Origin: Desulfovibrio subterraneus
GTDB lineage: Bacteria; Desulfobacterota; Desulfovibrionia; Desulfovibrionales; Desulfovibrionaceae
Direction: 5' to 3'
Assembly: GCF_013340285.1 (NCBI RefSeq)
Contig: NZ_BLVO01000016.1
Span: 547,021-611,020, forward strand
Length of the DNA stretch: 64,000 bases
The translations under genes were made by a program, and so were the position numbers. Shown here in pieces: positions 1 through 8,789 of the stretch (its first letter is position 1; every line of letters begins with the position of its first letter). The notes under the pieces are model-generated. The model was given only the letters and a program-made list of their open reading frames with translations. It did no database searches and was not told the DNA's origin.

Positions 1-3000
1 ATGCCTGCCCTTCTGCGGAATCAGGGGAACTGCCTGTTTCGGCTCGGGCAGTCCCTGCCGCCAGCGCCGCTTCAAGCGATGCCTGCAGGGGTGTCATTTC
101 GTTCAGTACGGTCACGCGTGCCGCATAGGCAGCTCCGCGCTGGCGGAAGCGTTCTTCAGCTTCGGATAATGCCTCCGGTGCATCATGAGCGGGCTGTGCA
201 CCACCGTGCCGCAGCAGCTCAAGGTGTTCAGCCTCGAAGGTGCGCAGACGGTTCTGACATGTCTGCAGGGCGCCGCGCAGTTCGGGTAGTTCCCGTTCCA
301 GTGCGGTGTGTTCCGCAAGCGCTTCGCGTGCGGCGGCAAGGGCCTGCGAAAGCCTGTCGGTTGCAGCCAGCCGGTCTGCCAATGTTTTTCCGGTTCTTCC
401 CTGCTCTTCGCTTTGTGCTGCCATCGGCGATTCTGACCCGTCATGTGAACCGGACAGGTGCAGAGCCGCCTGTGCCGCTGCTAACAGAGCATCCTGCCGT
501 TCGGCATAGGCATCGGCTTCTCGCTGCAGAGCGGTATGATGCCGCATCTGCTGTTCAAGGGTATCGAGAAGCTGCACGCCCTCGCCCACATGACGCAGGG
601 CAACAAGGGCTGTAGCAGGGCTGAGGGTGGAGACAAGGCCACGGACGGTGAGCCACTCGCGCCACTCTGCGGCAAGGGTGTTCCTTGTGTTGGCAGCGGC
701 CTCTTCCCGCTGCCGTGCGGCTTCGACTGCCGCAAGGCATTGCTTTGCCTGCGCGTCTCTTTCTGCGAGCATCTGAGCTGCGCGGGCCTGTTCCGTGGCG
801 GTTTCCCGCTGCCTGCGGGCATTGTCCACGGCGTGGTCGGCAAGGGAGAGCAGTTCGTCTTCCGAGGGCGAAGCGGCCTCGGGGGACAATTGCTTTGCCA
901 GTTCAAGGTAGCTGTCCACGGCGGAACGCATGGCGGCGGTTTCCTGCATCGCTGTTTCCAGCCCCTGTAGTCTGGCACGTATGCCTTCCACCCTGTCGAA
1001 AATGGAGAGAGCCACCTCGGGTGTTGCCGTGGCAGGCAGCTGCAGGTCGCGCAGCCGCACGGACCAGTTCTGTCTGGCGAGATCGCGTTCATTCCGCGCG
1101 CTGTCCATGCTGCGGACTGTTTCGGCCAGTTGTCTGGCCAGCCGTTCCCGTTCCTGCCGCAGTTCTTCAAGCGAACGGAGCAGGCGGTGATGATTTTCCG
1201 CCGCATCGCGCATGGCGTCTGCGGCAAGTTCCGCTCTGTCGAGATCTGCCTGTTCAGGCGAAGCCGCTCCGGCTGCCACGCACAGAGACTGCATCTGTTC
1301 CGTGAGGCCGTGCAGCTTGGCTTCTTCCTGCTCGATCTGCGCCTGCAGTTCAGCATCCGGAGCGCCGGAGCGGGCGCGCAGATACAGCAGGGCCGCGCCG
1401 CACAGAGACACAAGAACAAGCCCCGCGGCGGCGTATAGGGGGACTTGCGGAATGTGCATGGCGACAGCCTGCGGCAGTTGCGCAAGGTTCGCGGAGACGA
1501 CACTCAGGACACAGCCTGCGGCAAAGACAAGGGCCATGATGGAGTACCCCGCAGCAAGCAGGGCCGGTGCAGGGCGGGATGCCTGTCTGACGGACTGTTG
1601 CGTGCACAGGCTTTCGAGTCGGTGGCGCGCTTCTACAACATCGCGCAGCAGGCTGCGCAGCGAGCGCAGGGCGGCTTTGCGGGCCTCGGCCTCTTCGCGT
1701 GTAGGGGCAACATGTTGGCGTATTTCGGCCTGCCGACCGGCAAGGCGCTCATCATGCTGTTCCAGTTGAGTTGCGGCGGACTGGTGCAGCACCGTTGCGT
1801 CGTGCAGGGCGCGTTCTGAGTCGGCAAGGGTGCGGGCTGCCCCTGCCACGGCTTCGCGGGCCGTGAACGAGGTGTCGAGTGCGAGAATGTGCTCGCGGTG
1901 CCAGTGGGGAACCAGCCGGACAATATCCGAATCCAGTTCCTGTTCGGTCTGGGAATGGGTCTGTCGCCTGCGGGGCAGATCGCTGAGAATGCGCCGCACA
2001 TGCTCGCGGCGTGCGCCCAGTTCTTCCACCAGCGCGGGGTCTGCCATGGTTTCCTGCCCGCAGAGGCGTGCAAGGTTGGCCTTGGCATTGTCGCGTTCAG
2101 TTTCCGCTTTTTCCAGCTCCCGCTTGCGCACTTCATGCTGTTCGCGGGCGTGGGCAAGCCCTGTATCTGCCTGCTGCATGGCATCGGCAAACTGTTCAAT
2201 GCGCTCCTGCGTGAACAGGGAGCGGTCGAACGTGCGCAGGCGGTCGGCATCCCATTCGTTGCCAAGGGCTTCCAGCGTGCGGTGCAGTGCAGCCTGTGTG
2301 CCGGAAATATCCCGTGCGGCAGTGGCTATCTGCTCGGCAAGCGACCGGTAACGGCCCTTTTCCTCGGCCAGTGCCGTGATTGCCGACTGATGGCTGATGA
2401 CGGTCTGGTGAGCGGGTATGGCAAGCTGCTGCCGGCGCTCTTCAAGGCGGGAAATCTTGAGGGCAATGCCCTGCTGTTCCGCGCGGCGTTCGGCAATGGC
2501 TTCGCGCAGACGCTCCAGCCGGAGAACGCCTTCATCCGGAAAGTTGTCGATAACCGGCGCAATGGAGGCAAGCTGTGCCCTGAGCTGCTGAAGCCGCTCC
2601 CCCTGTTCCCAGAGGGAAAGCCTGCGTTCTATGGCATTGCGCTCGGCAAGCTGGCCTGCCTGCCTGTGCTGCAGCGATGTCAGTTCACTGGTCATGGCAT
2701 CCCGCAGGGCCACGGTTGCTTCATATGCCTGCACGGCGTTGTCGCATTCCCGTATCTGGCGCAGGGTATCTTCCAGTTCCGCAAGTTTGCGGTTCATCAG
2801 GGGTTTTTGTCCGCTGAACTTGTAGAGGTTCTCCATGGCGGCATCGAGCGACTTGAGCACCTGCCCCACCGGTTTGGTGGCAGCGCCGAAGCTGGCTCCG
2901 TACAATGCGTGCCGCACCTTGTCGCCGTTCAGCGAGGCAAGCTCCTGCAATTCGGTGAGGGAAAAGCCGTAGACGGATTCGTATACTTCCTTGGTGACGC

Positions 3001-3346
3001 CGCCGAGGAGCGTATTCAGTAACTCGGTATCAAGCGGTTCGCCCGAATTTCTGTGCAGGGAAACCGGACCGCCGCGAACACCGGGCCTGCGCTCCATACG
3101 CAGCAGGCCGTGCGTTCCCGTGTGCAGCAGCAGACTGCCACCGGGCGTGCCGCCGCGCAACGCGGGGGTGAACTCCCTGTGGCTGGGCGTGGGATAGCCG
3201 AAGAGGATGTGGCGGAAAAAACGCAGGCAGGTGGTCTTGCCCGCCTCGTTGTTACCGAGAAAGATGGATATGCCGTCCGGCAGGCCGTTGACGTTCTGTC
3301 CGGCAAAGATGCCGAAGCCGTCCATGGTGAAATCGCGGATGATCAT
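1..3346 (-). CDS. AAA ATPase, YhaN/SbcC-like (3' end beyond window)
   Basis: At least 1115 residues are visible and the frame is open to the window edge, so the C-terminus is missing. The N-terminus carries a Rad50/SbcC-type P-loop, GNNEAGKT at about residues 31-38, in the usual RecF/SMC context. Long Leu/Glu/Gln/Arg-rich stretches follow that read as coiled coil. The start is the ATG at 3346, which overlaps the TGA of the upstream nuclease gene (ATGA), so the two are translationally coupled. The family pairs this ATPase with a YhaO/SbcD nuclease for processing DNA ends. Walker B and signature motifs should lie in the unseen part. The general family is secure; YhaN rather than SbcC proper is inferred from the partner and the short N-terminus. 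Confidence 0.85.
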   Translation of the reverse strand, partial: MIIRDFTMDGFGIFAGQNVNGLPDGISIFLGNNEAGKTTCLRFFRHILFGYPTPSHREFTPALRGGTPGGSLLLHTGTHGLLRMERRPGVRGGPVSLHRNSGEPLDTELLNTLLGGVTKEVYESVYGFSLTELQELASLNGDKVRHALYGASFGAATKPVGQVLKSLDAAMENLYKFSGQKPLMNRKLAELEDTLRQIRECDNAVQAYEATVALRDAMTSELTSLQHRQAGQLAERNAIERRLSLWEQGERLQQLRAQLASIAPVIDNFPDEGVLRLERLREAIAERRAEQQGIALKISRLEERRQQLAIPAHQTVISHQSAITALAEEKGRYRSLAEQIATAARDISGTQAALHRTLEALGNEWDADRLRTFDRSLFTQERIEQFADAMQQADTGLAHAREQHEVRKRELEKAETERDNAKANLARLCGQETMADPALVEELGARREHVRRILSDLPRRRQTHSQTEQELDSDIVRLVPHWHREHILALDTSFTAREAVAGAARTLADSERALHDATVLHQSAATQLEQHDERLAGRQAEIRQHVAPTREEAEARKAALRSLRSLLRDVVEARHRLESLCTQQSVRQASRPAPALLAAGYSIMALVFAAGCVLSVVSANLAQLPQAVAMHIPQVPLYAAAGLVLVSLCGAALLYLRARSGAPDAELQAQIEQEEAKLHGLTEQMQSLCVAAGAASPEQADLDRAELAADAMRDAAENHHRLLRSLEELRQERERLARQLAETVRSMDSARNERDLARQNWSVRLRDLQLPATATPEVALSIFDRVEGIRARLQGLETAMQETAAMRSAVDSYLELAKQLSPEAASPSEDELLSLADHAVDNARRQRETATEQARAAQMLAERDAQAKQCLAAVEAARQREEAAANTRNTLAAEWREWLTVRGLVSTLSPATALVALRHVGEGVQLLDTLEQQMRHHTALQREADAYAERQDALLAAAQAALHLSGSHDGSESPMAAQSEEQGRTGKTLADRLAATDRLSQALAAAREALAEHTALERELPELRGALQTCQNRLRTFEAEHLELLRHGGAQPAHDAPEALSEAEERFRQRGAAYAARVTVLNEMTPLQASLEAALAAGTARAETGSSPDSAEGQA

Positions 3347-4671
3347 TGGTCGGCCTCCAGCATGTCCATGCACAGCAGTTCGGCTTCTTCCAGCAGGTGC
3401 AGCAGTTCAGCCGCATCCGGCGGGTCAATGGCCTTGCGGAGTTTGGGCTTGTCGAACATGGGGGCCAGTGCCTCGGAAAAATGTGTGGCTACGGCGTCCT
3501 TGTCATCCTGCAGCGCAAGGGCCATGCGCAGGGTTTCGCCCAGCAGGTCGGGGCGCCTGCGCTGGGCGTCCATATCCGCATCGGGGCGGCAGGCAAGCTC
3601 GATATCCTTGATCCAGATGAAGGGGCTTTGCACGGCAAGAGACTCGCGCAGCCGCTCCAGCAGGTCGGTCAGTGTGCCGGGGGCGCGCAGAAGTGTGTCC
3701 AGCGGCCCGCGCCCTGTGAGCGTGATGCGCAGCACCATACCTTCCGGTGCGGCAGGCGTTATGCCCCACGGCTTGCCTGCGGCGTCGCAGGCTTCAAGCG
3801 ATTCGGTAAGGGCGTTGTCTGCCGCGGCAAAGAGGGCGTCGTCCAGCCGCTCTGCCGTTTCGTGGCCGGTAATATCCACTTCGACCTTTTTCCACACAAC
3901 GGATGCCAGCGGGAACAGCTCTGCCTGCAGGGTGTGCCTGTCACCTTCAAGAATCATGCATCCGTGCAGGCCCTGTTCGTTGATATGCAGACCCTGCGTG
4001 CTGCCGGGGTAGACGACGAGCGGGGTGCGGCTGACCTGCTGCGGTTCGTGGATATGGCCAAGGGCCCAGTAGTCCAGCCCCGTGGCGGAAAGTTCCTTGA
4101 GGGTTGCGGGGGCGTATATGTCTGCCGAGGCCACCGCATCAAGGGTGCAGTGAAGCACGCCGACCTGCACGGTGTCATGCAGGGTGCGGCTGAACTTGCG
4201 GGCAAGGGATTTGCGTTCACGCGCCGTTGCGTGGCTGATGCCGTGTACCACTGCCACGAGGTCATTGTTGCGGGGCACTTCCACCACATCCACGGCGTCC
4301 GTGCCGAAGACGGTGACGTTGTCCGGCAGGGTGATGGACGCGGCACGGCTTGAGTAAGGATCATGGTTGCCGTGGGCGATGAAGACACGGACTCCTGCCT
4401 CACGCAGGCGCATGCAGCCGTCTCTGAGCGTCAGCTGGGCTTTGAGGCTGCCGTCTTCCTGATTGTAGATGTCGCCCGCCAGTACGAGAAAATCGGGCCT
4501 GAGCCTGCAGCCGAGTTCCACCAGACGGTGAAAGGCCGTGAACGTGGCGCGTTGCAGGGTAGTCCGGACGGAGGCCGGGGCGTCTGAGGCAATGCCTTTG
4601 AAGGCGGCATCGAGGTGCAGGTCTGCCGCATGGATGAAGCGTAGCGGGCGGTCAGGGGACGTTGATGGCAT
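3343..4671 (-). CDS. Metallophosphoesterase / DNA exonuclease, YhaO/SbcD family
   Basis: This 442-residue protein has the full calcineurin-like motif series: HAADLHLDAAF near the N-terminus, LAGDIYN, AHGNHDPY, GVLHC and ALGHIHEP. These supply the two-metal ligands of the Mre11/SbcD/YhaO family, which cuts DNA ends or hairpins under control of a Rad50-like ATPase. That partner lies directly downstream with a 4-base overlap. Its length matches YhaO-type proteins, with about 200 residues of C-terminal extension of the kind that contacts the ATPase coiled coil. No signal peptide is present, so it should be cytoplasmic. Confidence 0.9.
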   Translation of the reverse strand: MPSTSPDRPLRFIHAADLHLDAAFKGIASDAPASVRTTLQRATFTAFHRLVELGCRLRPDFLVLAGDIYNQEDGSLKAQLTLRDGCMRLREAGVRVFIAHGNHDPYSSRAASITLPDNVTVFGTDAVDVVEVPRNNDLVAVVHGISHATARERKSLARKFSRTLHDTVQVGVLHCTLDAVASADIYAPATLKELSATGLDYWALGHIHEPQQVSRTPLVVYPGSTQGLHINEQGLHGCMILEGDRHTLQAELFPLASVVWKKVEVDITGHETAERLDDALFAAADNALTESLEACDAAGKPWGITPAAPEGMVLRITLTGRGPLDTLLRAPGTLTDLLERLRESLAVQSPFIWIKDIELACRPDADMDAQRRRPDLLGETLRMALALQDDKDAVATHFSEALAPMFDKPKLRKAIDPPDAAELLHLLEEAELLCMDMLEADQ

Positions 4672-4969
4672 GTCTCGTGTGGGTCTCGTGTGGCGGCTAC
4701 AGGGTTGGCGATACGTCGGCAGGGTTCCGTTTCCCGCAGGGGGCGTGTGCCGTGCAGGAGCGGTTCACCGTACCATAAAGCGCGGCCGACATGAATGGGC
4801 AATTGTGCACGTGGGGTGGAAAAAAGGCGTGATTTCCCGATAGCGCAGGAGAGCTATGCAATACGGCAGCAGTGTGAGGACGGTAGTACAGATTCGGCTG
4901 GTGGTGCCGGATTGTCTGAAAACAGTGGGGAGGGGGAGTGAATGCGGACAGATGGGCTATCAGCCGGTG
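4672..4969. other. Intergenic gap, no gene seen
   Basis: This lies between the 5' end of the nuclease gene and the 3' end of the lipoprotein gene, both on the minus strand. Reading minus, TTGCCC, 17 bases and TTTATG around 4770-4805 could be a weak sigma-70 promoter for the nuclease/ATPase pair. No intrinsic terminator for the lipoprotein gene was found. Confidence 0.3.
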
Positions 4970-5536
4970 TCAGTCATTGGAGATCAGATGGTGCTGCTTG
5001 TCAGAATGAGATTGTTTGGACTCGGTATTAGTCTGCTCGGAATTTGCCGGGGGGCAGGTGCCCGGCTGCTGGGTGCTGCTCACGGTGGTGCAGGGCGGCG
5101 GGGGTGGCATGACCATGCCCGCCTGCAGGTTGCGCTCGATGATGTCGTGAATGGCATCGGCAACGGCGGTAGCAGTGGCCTGATCCTGCTGGAAGATATT
5201 CTTGCCTGCGTCCACGCGCACCTTGGTCACGTTGTCCGTGATGCGGGTAAGCTCGATGATCACAGGATAGTCGGTGGTTTTGGCCGTGAATATGTCGCCT
5301 TTTTCTTCGGGGGCGATGTTGTCCACATTTATGGCCATTTCCCGCAGCGCGGCATGGGTTGCCCTGTATACGCACCAGTATGGCTGCGGGTAGGAGCGTT
5401 CCACGACGTCTTCCATGGTCTGCTTGGCCGTGGCAACGCCTGCCGCGGCAAGGCCGACAGCCGTGACAACGCATCCTGTCTGCAACAGGAGCAGGCACAG
5501 GGCGAGAATGGTCAGGCAAATACGGAAGTGGCGCAT
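4970..5536 (-). CDS. Small lipoprotein, DUF3568-like
   Basis: The protein is 188 residues from the ATG at 5536, chosen because AAGGA lies 13 bases upstream and because it gives a clean lipoprotein signal: MRHF, a hydrophobic stretch of Leu/Ile/Cys, then LQTGC with the lipidated Cys at residue 22. An upstream in-frame ATG at 5578 has no ribosome site. The body resembles DUF3568-type lipoproteins, with a VGLAAAGVATAKQT segment after the Cys and a compact alpha/beta domain. A Pro/Thr/Ser/Gln-rich tail starts at the PPPPP run. The function is not known; it is probably anchored to the outer membrane or periplasmic face. Confidence 0.7.
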   Translation of the reverse strand: MRHFRICLTILALCLLLLQTGCVVTAVGLAAAGVATAKQTMEDVVERSYPQPYWCVYRATHAALREMAINVDNIAPEEKGDIFTAKTTDYPVIIELTRITDNVTKVRVDAGKNIFQQDQATATAVADAIHDIIERNLQAGMVMPPPPPCTTVSSTQQPGTCPPANSEQTNTESKQSHSDKQHHLISND

Positions 5537-5684
5537 CGGGATTCGGGAGTCCTTGTCGGAAAAAAGGCAACAGCACATGTCTTACTGTAGCGGAAGGTAG
5601 CAACACCTGCCAAGCAGGTCAACAAAACTATGCGCAGGTGTGCAGAAGCGCGGCATGGCCGGAAGAGCCGCAGGGGCAGAATCC

Positions 5685-5769
5685 GAATGAAAGGTCAGAA
5701 TGAAAGGCCAAAATGAGAGCCCGGAAGGAGAGGCCAGAAGGAGAGGCCAGAAGGAGAGGCTAGAAGGAA
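5685..5769. repeat. Degenerate 13-bp tandem repeat (about 6.5 units)
   Basis: Successive units read GAATGAAAGGTCA, GAATGAAAGGCCA, then GAAGGAGAGGCCA-type units. The last three are nearly identical. The array ends over the stop codon of the pseudouridine synthase gene (5760) and fills much of the gap to the lipoprotein gene. It looks like a minisatellite formed by slippage. Confidence 0.7.
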
Positions 5770-6869
5770 CAGCCGGCAAGGTCATCATCAGTGATGGCAA
5801 ACGGCGCTGTCCATTCCGGCAGGCAGGTGAATGCCTGATCCGTGGCGAAGTCTTCCGGCCGGTCGGATTCGGGAGCAAGGCCGGGCAATACAAGCTTCCA
5901 TGCGTGCAGCAGCATGCCCTGCGGACAGGCGGGGCCGCCATATTTGCGGTCGCCGAGAATAGGGAAACCGCGTCCTGAAAGCTGCACGCGTATCTGATGG
6001 GTCCTGCCCGTATGCAGACGAATGGCAAGCAGTGTGGTCTTGCCGGTACGCAACACCGGAACCACCGTGCAGGATGCCTCTTTGGCTGTTCCCGCTCCAT
6101 TGCGGCAGTCTTGGGCGGCGGAATGGTTTTCTGCGGTGTTCAGGCGCAGCACTTTTTCCCGTCCTCGCCCACCCGTTCCGGTCCCTTCCGGCTCTTGAGA
6201 AGTGGCGCGCTTGGCCAGAGTGTCATGCAGAGTACGCGGGCCGCTATCCGGCCAGTCGCTCTGCACCCACGCGAGATAGTACTTCCCTATGGCGTGTTCA
6301 TTGCGGAACAGGGTGTGCAGCGACTGCAGGCGTGCATAGCTGGTGGCTACCAGCAGAAGGCCGGATGTATCCCTGTCCAGCCTGTGAGCCGGAGTGGGCA
6401 TGAAGGGAGCGTTTGCGAAACAGGCGGCAAGTCTGGTGGTTACGGCATCTGTATGGCCCGTTCCGGGCTGGACGGGCAGTCCGGCCGGTTTGCGGAGTAT
6501 CAGCAGGCCTTCAGCCGTTGCGGCAACGGGGAGTCCGGCCTTGGCAAGCCGTCCGACGCCGTCCTGCGTTGCAGAGGGAACGATAGGATTGGGGGATATG
6601 CCGTCTGCTGCTGTGGCTCCGTTATCGTTGTGAGAGTCGCAGTGCACGGAGGCGGTGTCGGAATGAAAGGGGGGAACGCGGACGATGTCACCCGCATCAA
6701 GCCTGTCAAAGGGCTTTACCCGCCCCTTGTTCAGGCGCACCTGGCCGGTGCGTATCCAGCGCATGATGGCGGCCTTGGGGACATCCTTGCCCAGTCTGCG
6801 TTGCAGGAATTGCAGCAGTTTCTGGCCGGATTCCTCCGGAGTGACAGTGATGTGCAGTACCGTGGCCAT
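5760..6869 (-). CDS. RluC/RluD-family 23S rRNA pseudouridine synthase
   Basis: Residues 1-70 form an S4-type RNA-binding domain (LLQFLQRRLG, AAIMRWIRTGQVRLNKGR). The catalytic domain contains HRLDRDTSGLLLVA, with the family's catalytic Asp, and later GRTHQIRVQL and GDRKYGG, all typical of RluC/RluD. The start is the ATG at 6869, with CAGGT 8 bases upstream. A longer in-frame start at 6941 is rejected because the upstream gene's terminator hairpin lies inside that extension. At 369 residues it is longer than usual: a linker after the S4 domain and a low-complexity insert (QEPEGTGTGGRGREK) sit within the catalytic domain. Confidence 0.88.
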   Translation of the reverse strand: MATVLHITVTPEESGQKLLQFLQRRLGKDVPKAAIMRWIRTGQVRLNKGRVKPFDRLDAGDIVRVPPFHSDTASVHCDSHNDNGATAADGISPNPIVPSATQDGVGRLAKAGLPVAATAEGLLILRKPAGLPVQPGTGHTDAVTTRLAACFANAPFMPTPAHRLDRDTSGLLLVATSYARLQSLHTLFRNEHAIGKYYLAWVQSDWPDSGPRTLHDTLAKRATSQEPEGTGTGGRGREKVLRLNTAENHSAAQDCRNGAGTAKEASCTVVPVLRTGKTTLLAIRLHTGRTHQIRVQLSGRGFPILGDRKYGGPACPQGMLLHAWKLVLPGLAPESDRPEDFATDQAFTCLPEWTAPFAITDDDLAGCSF

Positions 6870-6897
6870 GCGTGCTACCTGTTGCAGTTCCATAATG

Positions 6898-6932
6898 AAA
6901 AAAAGCCCGGTGAACGGTGTCCACCGGGCTTT
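6898..6932 (-). terminator. Intrinsic terminator of the FG-GAP gene
   Basis: Reading minus, an 11-bp stem AAAGCCCGGTG / CACCGGGCTTT with a 9-base loop is followed by a run of seven T. It lies 22 bases past the stop of the FG-GAP protein gene and just before the pseudouridine synthase start. Confidence 0.85.
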
Positions 6933-6953
6933 GCGGGACATGTATGCAGCCGG

Positions 6954-8624
6954 TTATTCCGACTTGTAGTCCTTGTGGACTTCAGTAGTAGGACTGGTCT
7001 TTTCCAGGTCGAGCGGGAAGGCGAGCAGCATGGTCTTGCGGTCACCCATGCCGGTATTGCCGGGGTGGGTGTTAATGCAGACCACGAGATCGCGGATACC
7101 GTCGTTGTTTACGTCCTTCACGTCAAAGGCGACAACGCTGCCCTTGATGCGGCGGGTCTTCCACTGCAGGCCGAGGCCCACACCATCCCAGAAAAGGGAG
7201 TGGATTTCACCCTGCGGGAAGAAGCGGTAGCGGTCGAAGAACTGTGCAGCCACGGAAATGGGCTTGTTCACCAGCAGTTCGTAACGGCCGTCGTTATCGA
7301 AGTCCGTGGGGATCATGGACAGCGGAATGAAGTACTTGGAGGAAATGAGCAGCGTATCCTTGCCCATATTGTTCAGAGACTGGTCCTGCAGCAGGCCGAT
7401 GGAGGCACCGGAGTAGCCATCGTCGGTTTCCGCAAGGCGGGCGTACTTCTGGGAGTATACGCGCAGGTGTTCGCTGTCCGCTTCCAGCACGATGAGCTTG
7501 GGATCTTCAGTGGTGCTGGCAGGCAGCCATACGAAGTTGAACAGGTTGGTGCCGGTGGGCAGGTCGATCTTGCGACCTCTCTCCCATCCGCTGCTGGCCT
7601 TGACCATCTCGTACACAGGCTCGCGCCACATGTTGTTGCCCTTGGAAAGGCGCTGGCCGATAATCACGGGCATGTAGTCCGGAGGGAACTTGGCAATGTT
7701 GAGCAGGTAGGGAATTTTTTCGTCCTGCACGGTGAACTTGCCGTTCTGGAAGTTCAGGATGAAGGAGTAGGGAGCCTGCTCGGAGTCCACGGCGCAGACC
7801 ACGATTTCCATGACGCCGTCACGGTTGAGGTCGGCTGCACGTACGGAAATCAGGGAGAAGCGCAGAGCGGCTTCATAGTTGCCGAGGGGGGTAAGGCGGG
7901 TGCCGTCAAAGGAGTATGCGCCCAGCGCATGCTCGGAAAGCAGAAGCACTTCGTTCTTGCCGTCGCCGTCGATATCGTCAACAACCATGCCGTGCGCAGC
8001 AATCTTGAGCGAGTTGGAGCGCAGGCGGTTGCCTTCGTCCGTGTCACCGGCATAACGGAACTGCGGGTTCAGGTATACCTGCTGGTTGGCGGTAAGCTGG
8101 TTCTGCTGGATGGACGGGTTCATCTGGTTGACCATGTTGGTCTGAGCGGCATCAGCGGCGGGAGCTTCCTCGCGCTTGAACACTTCGCTGTTGATGGACT
8201 CGGCAATGTTCTTCAGCGTGGGGATCATCTCGCTGACCTTGCTGGAGGCGGAACGGGGCCAGTTGGAACCGTCCTTGCCTGCAACCTGCAGGTCGATGGA
8301 GCTTTCGTCACCGATGATGGTGGTGGAGCCGTAAATGAGATAGTCCACACCTATCTTCTGCAGGGCGGCCTGTGCCTGAGCCTGCGAGGAGGGAGTGGCA
8401 ATGCCGCTGTAGGCGGACTTGTCGACGGCCACAAAATTATCCTTCCAGTACAGACGGGAAGTCAGCATCTGGGGAATGGCTTTTTCGAGATGCTTGTAAG
8501 AGGCGGGGCCGTTAACCTGAAACGGAAGAACCGCAAAGGTCTTCATGCCTTCCGCATAGGCGGAAAGGACGCCTGCCGCCATAAACAGGCAGGTCAGGAA
8601 TGCCGTACGCACGGTAAGACGCAT
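6954..8624 (-). CDS. Exported FG-GAP/VCBS repeat protein
   Basis: The protein is 556 residues from the ATG at 8624, which has AAGGAG 6 bases upstream and gives a signal peptide (MRLTVRTAFL..., cleavage after SAYA). The first ~150 mature residues resemble the TolB/CsgG-like fold seen in outer-membrane-associated proteins (FAVLPFQVNG, YLIYGSTTIIG). The rest carries at least four Asp-rich calcium-loop motifs of FG-GAP/VCBS blades: DIDGDGKNEV, DLNRDGVMEI, DFDNDGRYEL and DVNNDGIRDL. It is probably a periplasmic or surface beta-propeller; its ligand is unknown. It appears monocistronic, with its own promoter region upstream and terminator downstream. Confidence 0.8.
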   Translation of the reverse strand: MRLTVRTAFLTCLFMAAGVLSAYAEGMKTFAVLPFQVNGPASYKHLEKAIPQMLTSRLYWKDNFVAVDKSAYSGIATPSSQAQAQAALQKIGVDYLIYGSTTIIGDESSIDLQVAGKDGSNWPRSASSKVSEMIPTLKNIAESINSEVFKREEAPAADAAQTNMVNQMNPSIQQNQLTANQQVYLNPQFRYAGDTDEGNRLRSNSLKIAAHGMVVDDIDGDGKNEVLLLSEHALGAYSFDGTRLTPLGNYEAALRFSLISVRAADLNRDGVMEIVVCAVDSEQAPYSFILNFQNGKFTVQDEKIPYLLNIAKFPPDYMPVIIGQRLSKGNNMWREPVYEMVKASSGWERGRKIDLPTGTNLFNFVWLPASTTEDPKLIVLEADSEHLRVYSQKYARLAETDDGYSGASIGLLQDQSLNNMGKDTLLISSKYFIPLSMIPTDFDNDGRYELLVNKPISVAAQFFDRYRFFPQGEIHSLFWDGVGLGLQWKTRRIKGSVVAFDVKDVNNDGIRDLVVCINTHPGNTGMGDRKTMLLAFPLDLEKTSPTTEVHKDYKSE

Positions 8625-8698
8625 ACTGTCTCCTTGAAAAAATTTCATAAAACGGCTTTGATAGCCGGGACGATCGCGTAACAGTCGACCATCCATAA

Positions 8699-8730
8699 TA
8701 CCTCTTGCCCGTTCAGGCAACCATGAGGTA
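8699..8730. other. Inverted repeat in divergent promoter region
   Basis: TACCTC and GAGGTA arms enclose an inner TTGCC/GGCAA pair between the divergent FG-GAP and methyltransferase genes. It could be an operator or a leader hairpin; there is no T-run, so it is not a terminator. Confidence 0.35.
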
Positions 8731-8789
8731 GAGGCGCGAGGCCGTAGAGGTCATTTTTTTATTCGTTTTAATGTACCGGAGTCCGCTTC

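Noticed and set aside
5997-8681. Long plus-strand open frame (~894 codons)
   Set aside because: It is antisense to the FG-GAP and pseudouridine synthase genes, which have motifs, signal peptide and ribosome sites; GC-rich codon bias on minus leaves the opposite frame open.
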